The notes under the pieces: generated by a model | What the model saw: the letters and a program-made list of their open reading frames with translations, nothing else | Database searches by the model: none | Told to the model about the DNA's origin: nothing | Position numbers and translations under genes: made by a program | In this document: one piece after another, positions 18,103 to 26,617 of the stretch | Position numbering within the stretch: the stretch's first letter is position 1 | Layout: every line of letters starts with the position of its first letter | Origin: Alphaproteobacteria bacterium MarineAlpha5_Bin5 | GTDB lineage: Bacteria; Pseudomonadota; Alphaproteobacteria; HIMB59; GCA-002718135 | DNA: 64,000 nucleotides | Assembly: GCA_002938205.1 (NCBI GenBank) | Contig: PTKZ01000001.1 | Coordinates: 62,001 to 126,000 of the forward strand | Direction of reading: 5' to 3'

Positions 18103-19142
18103 TTAGTAGATACTACTAAAACTTTAAAATTACCCATTTGTTTTTCACCTATTAGCCTCTTATATTCTTCTTCAATTTTTTTTTGTTTTTGTAAAGGTGA
18201 ATTTTTTTTTAAAATTTTTTTTCTATCATTTATACCATTGCTTATTAAAAAATCTTTTTGTGAGCAATAAATATCAATTTTTAAATTATTTAATTTTGCA
18301 ATACCTTTTAATTCATCAAAGTTTACTAGAGAAGTAATATCTTGTTTGCCAATATTATCGAAAAGATGAGTTTTTTTATGTTTAAAAATACTTTGTAAAC
18401 TAAAATTATTTAAAGATTGATCATATCCATAATCAATAGTAATAATGATTCCTTTATTGTTACTGATATGTTTGCAAAGTTTATTGAAAACCTCTCCTCT
18501 TTCTTTGGATATTTCTGCTACACCATTTCTTTCAAATTTTTCTAGTTTTTTTAACAATTTAATATTTATAATTTTTTTATCAATAAAACTAAATCGATTT
18601 TCTGAAGAATGGTAGCTTACATATTTTTCTAGCCAGTGTTTTTTTTTGTAAAATTGTCTTATAGAAAAACAATCAAAAAATTCATTAGAGTAAATTATTG
18701 AAGGCAAGGTTGATGACAAGGAAAATTCTTTTGCCCATTTTATTTTATTAATTTTTAATGAATTTAAAGCTTCTTTTTGAATTTTTATTAAATTATAATT
18801 TTTGTCAATTAAAGTTATATTTGAATAATTTAAAAAATTGGGATTAATTTTTGATACCCTTATAATATCTTTTAACAGAGTTCCATTGCCTGGACCAAGT
18901 TCTATTAAGTTAAAATGTGATTTGATTTTTTTTATCCAATAATCAATAATATATAAACCAATTATTTCACCAAACATTTGAGAAATTTCTGGAGCAGTTA
19001 TAAAATCATGATTTTTACCTATGGGATTATTGATTTTATAATAAGAATTTTTTTCATGCAAACATTCATTGATAAACTTGTCTACTCTGAGATATTTATT
19101 TTTTTTAAATAATTTATTAACTATTCTATCTTTAACATTCAT
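18099..19142 (-). CDS. MidA/NDUFAF7-like SAM-dependent protein methyltransferase
   Basis: A member of the class I methyltransferase family DUF185, whose mitochondrial member NDUFAF7 methylates an arginine of a complex I subunit. The SAM loop is LIELGPGNGTLLKDI near residue 75, with YSNEFFDCFSIRQF and ITIDYGYDQ further on. I start at the ATG at 19142, which gives a 4-base ATGA overlap with lgt; the longer track ORF from 19187 adds 15 residues that lie inside lgt. At about 347 residues it has family length. It may assist respiratory complex I, but no nuo genes are in the window. Confidence 0.82.
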   Translation of the reverse strand: MNVKDRIVNKLFKKNKYLRVDKFINECLHEKNSYYKINNPIGKNHDFITAPEISQMFGEIIGLYIIDYWIKKIKSHFNLIELGPGNGTLLKDIIRVSKINPNFLNYSNITLIDKNYNLIKIQKEALNSLKINKIKWAKEFSLSSTLPSIIYSNEFFDCFSIRQFYKKKHWLEKYVSYHSSENRFSFIDKKIINIKLLKKLEKFERNGVAEISKERGEVFNKLCKHISNNKGIIITIDYGYDQSLNNFSLQSIFKHKKTHLFDNIGKQDITSLVNFDELKGIAKLNNLKIDIYCSQKDFLISNGINDRKKILKKNSPLQKQKKIEEEYKRLIGEKQMGNFKVLVVSTK

Positions 19143-19912
19143 TTTTTTATTAAAAGTAATGTTCCAAATACAAATAACGGAATGCATAACAATTGGCCCA
19201 TTGAAAAAATTTCAAAATATAATCCAAGGTGCGAATCTGGCTCTCTCAAGTTTTCTATAGAGAATCTAAAAATTGAATAAATTAATAAAAATAAACCACT
19301 TATTTTTCCTATAACTTTTTTATTATTATTATAAAAATAGATTAACAAAATAATGAAAAGAATTATTCCTTCAAAAAAAGCTTCATATAATTGAGATGGA
19401 TGTCTAGGTAAATTGTCTATACTGGGATATATCATTGCTATTGGAAACTCGGTAATTCTTCCGTACAATTCAGTATTAATAAAATTTGCTATTCTTCCAA
19501 AAAATAAACCAATAGGAGCCACAAGAGATACTAGATCAGATAAATATAAAAATTTTACATTGTTTATTTTAGAAAAAAAATAAATAGCACCTATCATTCC
19601 TATTAGTCCGCCATGAAAAGACATGCCTCCTGTCCAAATTTTAAAAATATATAGTGGATCAGCTAAAATCAGATTAGTTTGATAAAAAATCACGTATCCA
19701 AATCTTCCTCCTATTATTACTCCAATAATTGCCCAAACAAAAAAATTATCTATTTGTTTGTTACTTAATAAGTTTAAAAAATTTCTGTTAAATATTTTAA
19801 TCAAAAATGAACCAATGACAAAAGCGAGAATATAAGATAGACTGTACCAACGGATATCCAGAATTCCTAATGAGAGAATAATGGGATCTATTGAAGGTTG
19901 TGTAAAAATCAT
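19139..19912 (-). CDS. lgt: Prolipoprotein diacylglyceryl transferase Lgt
   Basis: Lgt transfers diacylglycerol from phosphatidylglycerol to the lipobox cysteine of prolipoproteins in the inner membrane. The 257-residue protein has seven hydrophobic segments and the Lgt signature GRIANFINTELYGR near residue 140, with the catalytic HGGL motif in MSFHGGLIGMIG and RHPSQLYEAFFEG later. It starts the seven-gene minus-strand operon ending in ychF and is divergent from the UbiK-like gene, with 25 bases between the two starts. Confidence 0.96.
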   Translation of the reverse strand: MIFTQPSIDPIILSLGILDIRWYSLSYILAFVIGSFLIKIFNRNFLNLLSNKQIDNFFVWAIIGVIIGGRFGYVIFYQTNLILADPLYIFKIWTGGMSFHGGLIGMIGAIYFFSKINNVKFLYLSDLVSLVAPIGLFFGRIANFINTELYGRITEFPIAMIYPSIDNLPRHPSQLYEAFFEGIILFIILLIYFYNNNKKVIGKISGLFLLIYSIFRFSIENLREPDSHLGLYFEIFSMGQLLCIPLFVFGTLLLIKK

Positions 19913-19937
19913 TATATCTAATTAAACTAAATATCGC

Positions 19938-20213
19938 ATGGTTAACAAAAATAAAATTTTATCTGATTTATCAAAAATAGCTCTTGATACTATGAGTACT
20001 TTTTCAGGTTTAAAAAAGGAAATTGATACCATAGTTTCATTACGTGTTGATAAAATGATTAATAAAATGAAACTTGTTAGAAGGGATGAGTTTGACGTAT
20101 TGAAAAAAATGGTTCAAAAACTGCTTATTGAAAACCAAAAAACAAAAAAAACCGCCAAAAAAAAGACTTCTAAAAAGAAAAAATTAGCAAAAAAAAAGAA
20201 GAAAAAACGATAA
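19938..20213 (+). CDS. UbiK/BMFP-family accessory factor (YqiC-like)
   Basis: A 91-residue protein with the membrane fusogenic/UbiK (BMFP) domain. The N-terminal half forms an amphipathic helix (SKIALDTMSTFSGLKKEID) followed by the family segment LRVDKMINKMKLVRRDEFDV, which leads into the trimerising coiled coil. The last 25 residues are almost pure lysine (TAKKKTSKKKKLAKKKKKKR). UbiK helps the ubiquinone-biosynthesis metabolon in proteobacteria. The lysine tail is lineage-specific low complexity. Its position next to lgt is common in alphaproteobacteria. Confidence 0.78.
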   Translation: MVNKNKILSDLSKIALDTMSTFSGLKKEIDTIVSLRVDKMINKMKLVRRDEFDVLKKMVQKLLIENQKTKKTAKKKTSKKKKLAKKKKKKR

Positions 20214-20320
20214 ATTATTAACAGTTTTTAGCCAATTATTATTAATTTTCTTGCAAAACTCTAAATCAATTTAGTAAAACTATATATAGTATTAAAAAAT
20301 TTAAAGGTACTAGATAAAGT

Positions 20321-20809
20321 ATGGAAATTGAAAGCATTCCAATTAATCCAATAGATGTAGTTGAAGATGTAATTTATCAGAAAAAGTGGAATTTTAGTAG
20401 AGCAGATGACCATGAACTTGTGGCAGAAATTGCTTCACAGTGGTGTCTTTATCGACTTTATTTCAACTGGTCTGAAAATATAAGAGCAATGAGTTTTACT
20501 GTTACATTTGATATAAAGTTTCCTCAGAATAAGATAACGAAAGCATATGAATTATTAGGTTTAATTAATGAAAATCTTTGGATTGGCCATTTTGATATAA
20601 CTCGAAAAAATGGCATTCCAGCATATCGTCATACAGTTTTATCATCATCGGATAATGATTTTCTGCATAAAAAATTAGAAGATTTAGTCGACATTAGTAT
20701 TTATGAGTGCGAAAAATACTATCCATCTTTTCAGCAAGTATTATTTGATGAGATTGCCCCTTTGGCTGCCTTTAAGTTATCTAATTTTGATATTATTGGT
20801 AGAGCTTAA
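20321..20809 (+). CDS. YbjN domain-containing protein
   Basis: A 162-residue cytosolic protein matching the alphaproteobacterial YbjN-type family, which has the fold of type III secretion chaperones. Typical pieces are VEDVIYQKKWNFSRADDHEL at the N terminus, YRLYFNWSENIRAMSF, NLWIGHFDITR, and a C-terminal FDEIAPLAAFKL. No catalytic motif is visible. The role is not established; family members are linked to stress responses and protein interaction. It sits alone with 107 bases upstream, and proC follows 43 bases later, a neighbour order known in alphaproteobacteria. Confidence 0.8.
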   Translation: MEIESIPINPIDVVEDVIYQKKWNFSRADDHELVAEIASQWCLYRLYFNWSENIRAMSFTVTFDIKFPQNKITKAYELLGLINENLWIGHFDITRKNGIPAYRHTVLSSSDNDFLHKKLEDLVDISIYECEKYYPSFQQVLFDEIAPLAAFKLSNFDIIGRA

Positions 20810-20852
20810 AAAAACTATTTTTAATATAATAAAAAAGTATAATTAAATTTAA

Positions 20853-21671
20853 ATGAACAAGGTATTGATAATAGGATGTGGTCATATGGGCTCTGCTCTT
20901 CTTACTGCATGGCAAAAATTAAAACTATATAAATTTACAGTTGTTGACCCTTTTAACTATAAATTAATAGAAAAAAAATTTAGATCCAAAAAAGTAACAG
21001 TAAAAAAATCAATTCAAGATTTAAAAAATACATCTGATTATGATTTAATGGTTATTGCTGTAACACCACAAGTTATTAAATCTGTTTTGAAAGAGTATAA
21101 ATCTTTTAAGTTAAAGAAAAATGCAGTTATTGTTAGTATTGTCGCAGGTAAAAAAATAGATTTTTTTAAAAAAAATCTTGTTTATGCTTATCAAGTTATT
21201 AGAGTAATGCCAAACATGCCATCCTTAATTGAAAAAGGAATGAGTTGTTTGGTAGGTAATAAATATGTAAGTAAAAAAAATAAAATAAAAACAACAAATC
21301 TTTTTTCAAAAGTTGGAAAGACTTTATGGCTTTCTAATGAAAACCAATTAGATATGGCAACAGCTGTTTCTGGTAGTGGACCAGGTTATGTTTTTACTAT
21401 TCTGGATGCCCTTGAAAAAGCAGCTATTAATGTTGGTTTTTCAAAAAAGGTAGCAAATATTTTAGTTTTAGAAACAATTTTAGGATCAATATTTTTGAAA
21501 TTAAAATCAAATAAATCATCAAAAGAATTAGCAAATTTAATTGCTATAAAAGGTGGAACTACTGAAGCTGGAATAAAGGTAATGAAAAAAAATAAGATAT
21601 ATAGCATATTTTCTCAATCTATAAAAGCTGCATATAATAGAGCTAGTTTTTTGGGTAAAAACCATAAATGA
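20853..21671 (+). CDS. proC: Pyrroline-5-carboxylate reductase ProC
   Basis: ProC performs the last step of proline synthesis, reducing pyrroline-5-carboxylate with NAD(P)H. The N-terminal Rossmann motif is IIGCGHMGSALL, followed by VIAVTPQV, VIRVMPNMPSLIEKGMS, and the C-terminal dimer domain containing ATAVSGSGPGYVF and AIKGGTTEAGIKVM. The 272-residue length fits. Its stop overlaps the start of the COQ9/TetR-like gene by 4 bases, so the two are probably translated together. Confidence 0.96.
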   Translation: MNKVLIIGCGHMGSALLTAWQKLKLYKFTVVDPFNYKLIEKKFRSKKVTVKKSIQDLKNTSDYDLMVIAVTPQVIKSVLKEYKSFKLKKNAVIVSIVAGKKIDFFKKNLVYAYQVIRVMPNMPSLIEKGMSCLVGNKYVSKKNKIKTTNLFSKVGKTLWLSNENQLDMATAVSGSGPGYVFTILDALEKAAINVGFSKKVANILVLETILGSIFLKLKSNKSSKELANLIAIKGGTTEAGIKVMKKNKIYSIFSQSIKAAYNRASFLGKNHK

Positions 21672-22213
21672 ATAAAAAACAAATTAAACTTGCAGAAAAA
21701 ACACTTAATTTATTATCTAAAAAATCTTGGAATTTTATTTCAGTAAATGAGGTATTAAAAGGTTATAAAAATTTACCTAAAGCAATAAATAATAAGAATG
21801 ATTTATTAAGAAATATTAATAGGTATGTGGATCATTTACTCAAAATTGAAACTAAATCTTTAGATAATTCTACACAAAAAGACATGCTATTTGAGGTTAT
21901 AATGTTAAGATTTGATATTCTTCAAAAATATAGAAAATCATTTATAAAACTTTATGATTCTTTTAAATTTAATCCGCAAAAGTCTTTAATTTTTATCCCT
22001 TCCTTTCTGGAAAGTATGCTTTTAAGTGCAGATATTGCTAAGATAAATTCAAATGGCTTAAAAGGTAGAATGATAATTAAAGGATTATTTATAATATATA
22101 TTGCAACATTTTTGGTTTGGATCAAAGACGAAACAAAGTCTTTAGAAAAAACAATGACTGCTTTAGATAAATATTTAGCTCATGGCAACAAAATTATAAA
22201 TGGTATTATATGA
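21668..22213 (+). CDS. COQ9 family / TetR-fold protein
   Basis: A 181-residue all-helical protein that fits COQ9/TetR-like proteins. The N-terminal 45 residues resemble a degenerate TetR helix-turn-helix (LNLLSKKSWNFISVNEVLKG), followed by the segment KDMLFEVIMLRFDILQKYRK, which is characteristic of the COQ9 C-terminal domain in alphaproteobacteria. COQ9 proteins bind ubiquinone precursors. It is flanked by proC and csaA with 4-base overlaps on both sides. A DNA-binding regulator role is an alternative, but the helix-turn-helix looks poorly conserved. Confidence 0.65.
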   Translation: MNKKQIKLAEKTLNLLSKKSWNFISVNEVLKGYKNLPKAINNKNDLLRNINRYVDHLLKIETKSLDNSTQKDMLFEVIMLRFDILQKYRKSFIKLYDSFKFNPQKSLIFIPSFLESMLLSADIAKINSNGLKGRMIIKGLFIIYIATFLVWIKDETKSLEKTMTALDKYLAHGNKIINGII

Positions 22214-22551
22214 AAAAATATATTGGATTTGAAGATTTTCAAAAAATAGATATTCGAGTTGGTACAATTATTAAAGCTGAAGAAAATAACAACTTAAAAA
22301 AACCTTCAATAATTTTAAATATAGATTTTGGTAAAGATATAGGAATAAAAAAATCATCGGCTCAATTAAAAATGAATTACAAATCAACTGAGTTAATAAA
22401 TAAACAAGTTGCAGCTGTAATCAATTTTGAACCCAAACAAATTGGAAATTTAATTTCAGAAGTCTTAGTATTAGGTTTCCCTGATGAAGCAAAAGAACCA
22501 ATATTAATTTCTCCTGATTTTAGAGTTAGCAATGGTGGAAAACTTTACTAA
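22210..22551 (+). CDS. csaA: CsaA-type tRNA-binding protein
   Basis: A 113-residue OB-fold protein of the CsaA/ARC1 tRNA-binding family. The hallmark is FEDFQKIDIRVGTIIKAE, then the dimer and RNA-binding strand region SSAQLKMNYKS and VAAVINFEPKQIGN, ending with VLVLGFPDEA. In Bacillus CsaA is a secretion-related chaperone; in general the family binds tRNA. It closes the proC-COQ9-csaA unit. Its end is 4 bases from the convergent kinase gene. Confidence 0.88.
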   Translation: MKKYIGFEDFQKIDIRVGTIIKAEENNNLKKPSIILNIDFGKDIGIKKSSAQLKMNYKSTELINKQVAAVINFEPKQIGNLISEVLVLGFPDEAKEPILISPDFRVSNGGKLY

Positions 22552-22555
22552 AATA

Positions 22556-23851
22556 CTAAATTGGAAGTAAGATTGAGGATTTTAAACCACCAATTTTTGC
22601 TTTCTCTAATTTGATTTCCCCACCATGAGATCTTATTATATCTCTCGCTATTGATAGTCCTAAGCCACTTTCACCTTTTAATTTGTTTCTTGAAGGATCA
22701 AGAGTAAAAAATGGTTTGAAAACATCTTCAAAATTTTTATCTGGTATGCCAGGACCATTATCTTCTATTATAACTAAGCAACCTTGATTATTAATTGATA
22801 TTTCTATATTGATTGTATCTGCATAACGTATAGAGTTGTCTAAAATATTTTGAAAAGCTCTTTTTAATTGTATAGGTCTACCTGATGTTTCAACAATATT
22901 GATTTCTTCAAATGAAATATTGCATTTGAGATCATCAATATTTTTTATATTTTCTTTTAAAATATTATTTATTGAAATTTGTTCTATTGGCTCTGGTGTT
23001 TCTGATTTAACAAAACTAACATAACTATCTAGCATAGCTGTCATTTCTTTAATATCAAGTTCTAGTTCATTTTTTGCTTTTTCATCCTTTAAAAGAGATA
23101 ATTGTAATTTCATTCTTGTTAAAGGGGTTCTTAAATCATGACTAACACCAGCCAACATATCTGTTCTTTGTTTTAAAAAACGTCTAATTCTTGTTCTCAT
23201 TCGATTAAATGCATTTGTTGTTTGTTTAATTTCACTAGCTCCTGAACTTTTTAACTCTGGAGCATCAAGACCTCTTCCAAAAGTTTCAGCAATTATGGCT
23301 AATCTTTTTAAAGGGCGAATTTGTTTGCTCATAAAGAAATAAGAAAAAAATAATAGAATTAATGAAGCAAAAATCATCCATAATAAGAATACAAAAGCAC
23401 TTTCACTATATAATCTATCTTTGTTAACATTTATAATTAGTAAATCATTGTTTGGTTGAATTGTAATTATTACCCCTTTATCAATATTACTTAAGTCATA
23501 ATAAAAAGGAATCTTTAAATCCTCTAAGGATTGTTTTAATCTTTTAGCCAATATACCTCTTTCTTTTTGTACTGATAGAGGAATTAAATCAGTGTTAGAT
23601 TTTATTTTGATATCCATTTTGAAATCTTCTTTAGCAATTCTAATTGCTTCATATTTAAGATCCTGATTTATCAATTTTACTATTACACTTATATCTGCGA
23701 CAACTGATTGTGTTAATCTTTTTGAAATTATATTCCAAGATGTTTGATAAAAGATAATTGATGTTACAGTAACTAAAATTATTATAGGCACAAAAATTAT
23801 TATAATAGATCTTCCTAATAAAGAAGAAGGTATAAGTTTTTTAAAAATCAT
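22556..23851 (-). CDS. EnvZ-like sensor histidine kinase
   Basis: A membrane sensor kinase of 431 residues. It has a first membrane helix at about residues 15-37, a periplasmic sensor of about 110 residues, a second helix (FVFLLWMIFASLILLFF), a HAMP linker, the H-box GVSHDLRTPLTRMK, the N-box QNILDNSIRYAD and the G-boxes EDNGPGIP and GESGLGLSIA. The His-Asp-Leu-Arg-Thr-Pro box is of EnvZ type. It follows the response regulator with a 4-base overlap and is presumably its partner. The sensed signal is unknown. Confidence 0.92.
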   Translation of the reverse strand: MIFKKLIPSSLLGRSIIIIFVPIIILVTVTSIIFYQTSWNIISKRLTQSVVADISVIVKLINQDLKYEAIRIAKEDFKMDIKIKSNTDLIPLSVQKERGILAKRLKQSLEDLKIPFYYDLSNIDKGVIITIQPNNDLLIINVNKDRLYSESAFVFLLWMIFASLILLFFSYFFMSKQIRPLKRLAIIAETFGRGLDAPELKSSGASEIKQTTNAFNRMRTRIRRFLKQRTDMLAGVSHDLRTPLTRMKLQLSLLKDEKAKNELELDIKEMTAMLDSYVSFVKSETPEPIEQISINNILKENIKNIDDLKCNISFEEINIVETSGRPIQLKRAFQNILDNSIRYADTINIEISINNQGCLVIIEDNGPGIPDKNFEDVFKPFFTLDPSRNKLKGESGLGLSIARDIIRSHGGEIKLEKAKIGGLKSSILLPI

Positions 23852-24528
23852 AATTTATTACAAATAATTTTATAACCCTTGCCTCTTATAGTTTTTATAT
23901 ACTGAGGTTGTTTGGGATTAATTTCAATTTTTTGTCTTAATCTAGTGATTCTTACATCAATCTTTCTAAGTTCTGTTTCATCATATTCGCTATCAGCTAA
24001 TTCTTCTCTCAAGACAATATTATTTCTTTTGCTTATTAATTTTAACATAAGGTCATTTTCACCTTCTGTTAAATAAATCATATCTTCATTTTTTTTTAGA
24101 TTTAATGTTGTTGTATTAAAAGTATAATCACCAAAACTTATAATAATTTGTTGTTTATTAATGGTATCATAGATGTTTAATAATTTATTTATTCTTAAAT
24201 ATAGTTCTTCTGGCTCAAATGGTTTGGCAACATAGTCATCAGCTCCAGTTTTTAGTCCATCAATTTTATTTATATCCTCACCCATTGCTGTTAACATAAT
24301 AACAGGAGTGTTTGATTGATTTTTTATATATGAGATTAAATCAATACCATCTCCTGAAGGCATCATTCTGTCTAATATTATTAAATCAAAATATAGAAAG
24401 GTGATTATTTCTTTTGCACTACTAAAATCATCACAAACATAAATTTCAAGTTTTTTTTCACTAAGATAATCTTTTAACAATTCTCTTAATCTTTGATCAT
24501 CATCAACAATGAGTATGTTTTTTTTCAT
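23848..24528 (-). CDS. OmpR/PhoB-family response regulator (PetR-like)
   Basis: A 226-residue response regulator with a receiver domain (phosphoacceptor in DLIILDRMMPSGDG, preceded by IVDDDQRL) and a C-terminal winged helix (DVRITRLRQKIE, YIKTIRGKGYKI). It would bind DNA when phosphorylated by the kinase encoded next to it. A MarR-type gene lies 2 bases upstream. That MarR plus OmpR-type pairing is known from Rhodobacter capsulatus petP-petR, which controls cytochrome bc1; calling this the same pair is inference from order and family. Confidence 0.9.
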   Translation of the reverse strand: MKKNILIVDDDQRLRELLKDYLSEKKLEIYVCDDFSSAKEIITFLYFDLIILDRMMPSGDGIDLISYIKNQSNTPVIMLTAMGEDINKIDGLKTGADDYVAKPFEPEELYLRINKLLNIYDTINKQQIIISFGDYTFNTTTLNLKKNEDMIYLTEGENDLMLKLISKRNNIVLREELADSEYDETELRKIDVRITRLRQKIEINPKQPQYIKTIRGKGYKIICNKL

Positions 24529-24530
24529 TT

Positions 24531-25016
24531 TTAATTATTAATTTCGTCAAATTTATTTTTGTTCACATCTTCAATCATTTCATAAAGAATTTTTTTAAAA
24601 CCATTTATATCAGGTTCTTTAAAATTTTTTATAATGTTTCGAATTTTGTTAATTTGAATAGTAGATAGTTGGTTTTCTAGTTCCATACCCTTTTTTGTTA
24701 AGGCCAAATTTTTTGTTCTTTTATCATTTCCTGATGATACCAATATGTATTTTTCTTTTATTAATTGATTCAGAACCCGTGATAAACTTTGTTTGGTAAT
24801 TTGAAGTATGGTTAAAAGCTCCTTAATTGTAATTTTTTTTTGTTTTCCAACAAAATAAATAACTCTATGATGCGCCCTACCAAAACTAAGTTTTTCAAGT
24901 ATTTTATCAGGTCCTGCAGTGAAATCCCTATATGAAAAGAAAAGAAGTTCTATAATTTTTCGAATTTCTTTTTCATTCAAGTAAAGAGGTGTCAGTAAAT
25001 TATTTAGGTCAGCCAT
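24531..25016 (-). CDS. MarR-family transcriptional regulator (PetP-like)
   Basis: A 161-residue winged-helix regulator of the MarR family. The recognition region is visible in TIKELLTILQITKQSLSRVLNQLIKEKYI and the wing in SSGNDKRTKNLALTKKG. The N-terminal and C-terminal helices would form the dimer. It is the first gene of the MarR-response regulator-kinase operon, divergent from ilvE. An inverted repeat TTGACT-N18-AGTCAA spans its start region and could be an operator, but is unproven. The resemblance to PetP rests on gene order. Confidence 0.88.
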   Translation of the reverse strand: MADLNNLLTPLYLNEKEIRKIIELLFFSYRDFTAGPDKILEKLSFGRAHHRVIYFVGKQKKITIKELLTILQITKQSLSRVLNQLIKEKYILVSSGNDKRTKNLALTKKGMELENQLSTIQINKIRNIIKNFKEPDINGFKKILYEMIEDVNKNKFDEINN

Positions 25017-25078
25017 ATTGACTTAATTATGCATCACTGATAGTCAATTGTCATTGAAAAAATTTAGAACTAGAAAAA

Positions 25079-25963
25079 ATGACTAAATCGTTTGAAAATA
25101 GAGATGGTTGGATATGGATGAATGGTAATTTCATTGAATGGAAAAATGCAAAATCACATATCATTTCCCAAGGACTTCATTATGCTAGTGCGGTATTTGA
25201 AGGAGAGAGAGCTTATAGAGGTAAAATATTTAAATCTAAAGAACATACAAAAAGATTTTTTAAATCAGCAAAAATTATAGGCATAAAAATTCCATTTTCG
25301 GAAGAGCAGATAAATGAAGCAAAAGATAGCTTAATAAAAAAAATGAATTATACAGATTGTTATGTAAGACCACTTGCTTGGAGAGGGGGTAAGATTATGG
25401 GTCTTTCAACAACTAATTCTGATATTAATGTTGCCATAGCAGTTTGGGATGATTGGGCTTCTTATTTTAAAATCGAAGATAGAAAGGCAGGGTTAAGATT
25501 AATCACATCACCTTGGAAAAGGCCTGCCCCAAATACAGCGCCATATGAAGCAAAAGCTTCAGGACCGTATATTATTTGTACAATGTCAAAAGAATTTGCC
25601 GAATCTAAAGGTTTTCACGATGCACTTATGTTAGATTATAGAGGATATGTAGCTGAAGGGACAGGTGCAAATATTTTTTTTATAAAAGATAATGATATTC
25701 ACACACCAATACCTGATTGTTTTCTTAATGGTATTACACGTCAAACAGTAATTGAAATGGCAACAAATCAAGGTTTCAAAATTACAGAGCGTCACATTAT
25801 GCCTGATGAAATGAAAAAATATGATGAAGCTTTTTTAACTGGAACTGCTGCCGAAATTACTCCTATTAGATCAATTGATGATTTAAATTTTACAATTGGT
25901 GACCATACTACTACATTTAAATTTATGCGTGACTTTAGTGATTTGGTTAATAGATCTAATTAG
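25079..25963 (+). CDS. ilvE: Branched-chain amino acid aminotransferase
   Basis: PLP-dependent fold-type IV aminotransferase acting on leucine, isoleucine and valine. The 294-residue protein shows SQGLHYASAVFEGERAY with the N-terminal phosphate contact, CYVRPLAWRGG, the catalytic lysine in PYEAKASGPYI, and EGTGANIFFIKD followed by LTGTAAEITPI for cofactor phosphate binding. Its C-terminal codons overlap the convergent moaE by 8 bases. The divergent MarR operon neighbour is a recurring arrangement in alphaproteobacteria. Confidence 0.93.
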   Translation: MTKSFENRDGWIWMNGNFIEWKNAKSHIISQGLHYASAVFEGERAYRGKIFKSKEHTKRFFKSAKIIGIKIPFSEEQINEAKDSLIKKMNYTDCYVRPLAWRGGKIMGLSTTNSDINVAIAVWDDWASYFKIEDRKAGLRLITSPWKRPAPNTAPYEAKASGPYIICTMSKEFAESKGFHDALMLDYRGYVAEGTGANIFFIKDNDIHTPIPDCFLNGITRQTVIEMATNQGFKITERHIMPDEMKKYDEAFLTGTAAEITPIRSIDDLNFTIGDHTTTFKFMRDFSDLVNRSN

Positions 25964-26375
25964 TATTTTCTAACCATTCACTATTATTAGTATAATTTTC
26001 TTTTTTCCAAAAAGGGGCGTATTTTTTTAAATAATTCATAATATAATTACATGCATTGAAACTTTCTTGTCGATGTTTTGCAAAACAAGCTACCAAAACT
26101 ATTTTTTCATTAACTTCTAAATAACCATGACGATGAATAATTAAACAATCAATTAATTCCCATTTTTGCTTTGCTTTAACAGTAATTTTGGTCAATTCTT
26201 TATGGACCATTTTTTCATAAACTTCTAAATTAATTGAATTAACATTTTTGTTGTTATTAAAGTCTCTTACATAACCAATAAATGAAGTTACTGCACCAAC
26301 AGAAGGTAGCGAAGATTTTATTAGTTCTATTTCTACTTCTATATTAAAATCTTCTTTTTGAATTTTTATCATCAA
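25956..26375 (-). CDS. moaE: Molybdopterin synthase catalytic subunit MoaE
   Basis: MoaE is the large subunit of molybdopterin synthase, which inserts two sulfurs into precursor Z (cPMP). The 139-residue protein shows GAVTSFIGYVRDFN, LEVYEKMVHKEL, IIHRHGYLEVNEKIVLVACF and the catalytic lysine region KKYAPFWKKE. It overlaps moaD by 4 bases. The presence of moaD/moaE says the cell makes molybdenum cofactor for some enzyme, but no molybdoenzyme is in this window. Confidence 0.94.
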   Translation of the reverse strand: MMIKIQKEDFNIEVEIELIKSSLPSVGAVTSFIGYVRDFNNNKNVNSINLEVYEKMVHKELTKITVKAKQKWELIDCLIIHRHGYLEVNEKIVLVACFAKHRQESFNACNYIMNYLKKYAPFWKKENYTNNSEWLENTN

Positions 26376-26617
26376 CCACCACTAACTGGAGGGAATATAG
26401 CAATTTCATCATTTTTATATATTTTTTTATTTTCAGATAAATATTCCTGATTGATTGCGAATCGTAATGTATCTTTATCAATATGTTTTTTAAGATCTGG
26501 ATATTTTGTATTTAAATGAATTTTTAGATCATCAATTGTTTTTAGTTTTTTAGAGTCTAAATTTTCTTGATCACAAGATGTGATATTTTTTATCCAAGCA
26601 AAATATTTAATTAGCAT
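26372..26617 (-). CDS. moaD: Molybdopterin synthase sulfur carrier subunit MoaD
   Basis: MoaD is a ubiquitin-like sulfur carrier whose C-terminal Gly-Gly becomes a thiocarboxylate. The 81-residue ORF begins LIKYFAWIKNITS as the first beta strand of the fold, and ends in NDEIAIFPPVSGG with the required double glycine. The gene abuts pgsA without a gap and overlaps moaE, so pgsA-moaD-moaE are translated as a unit. Confidence 0.94.
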   Translation of the reverse strand: MLIKYFAWIKNITSCDQENLDSKKLKTIDDLKIHLNTKYPDLKKHIDKDTLRFAINQEYLSENKKIYKNDEIAIFPPVSGG

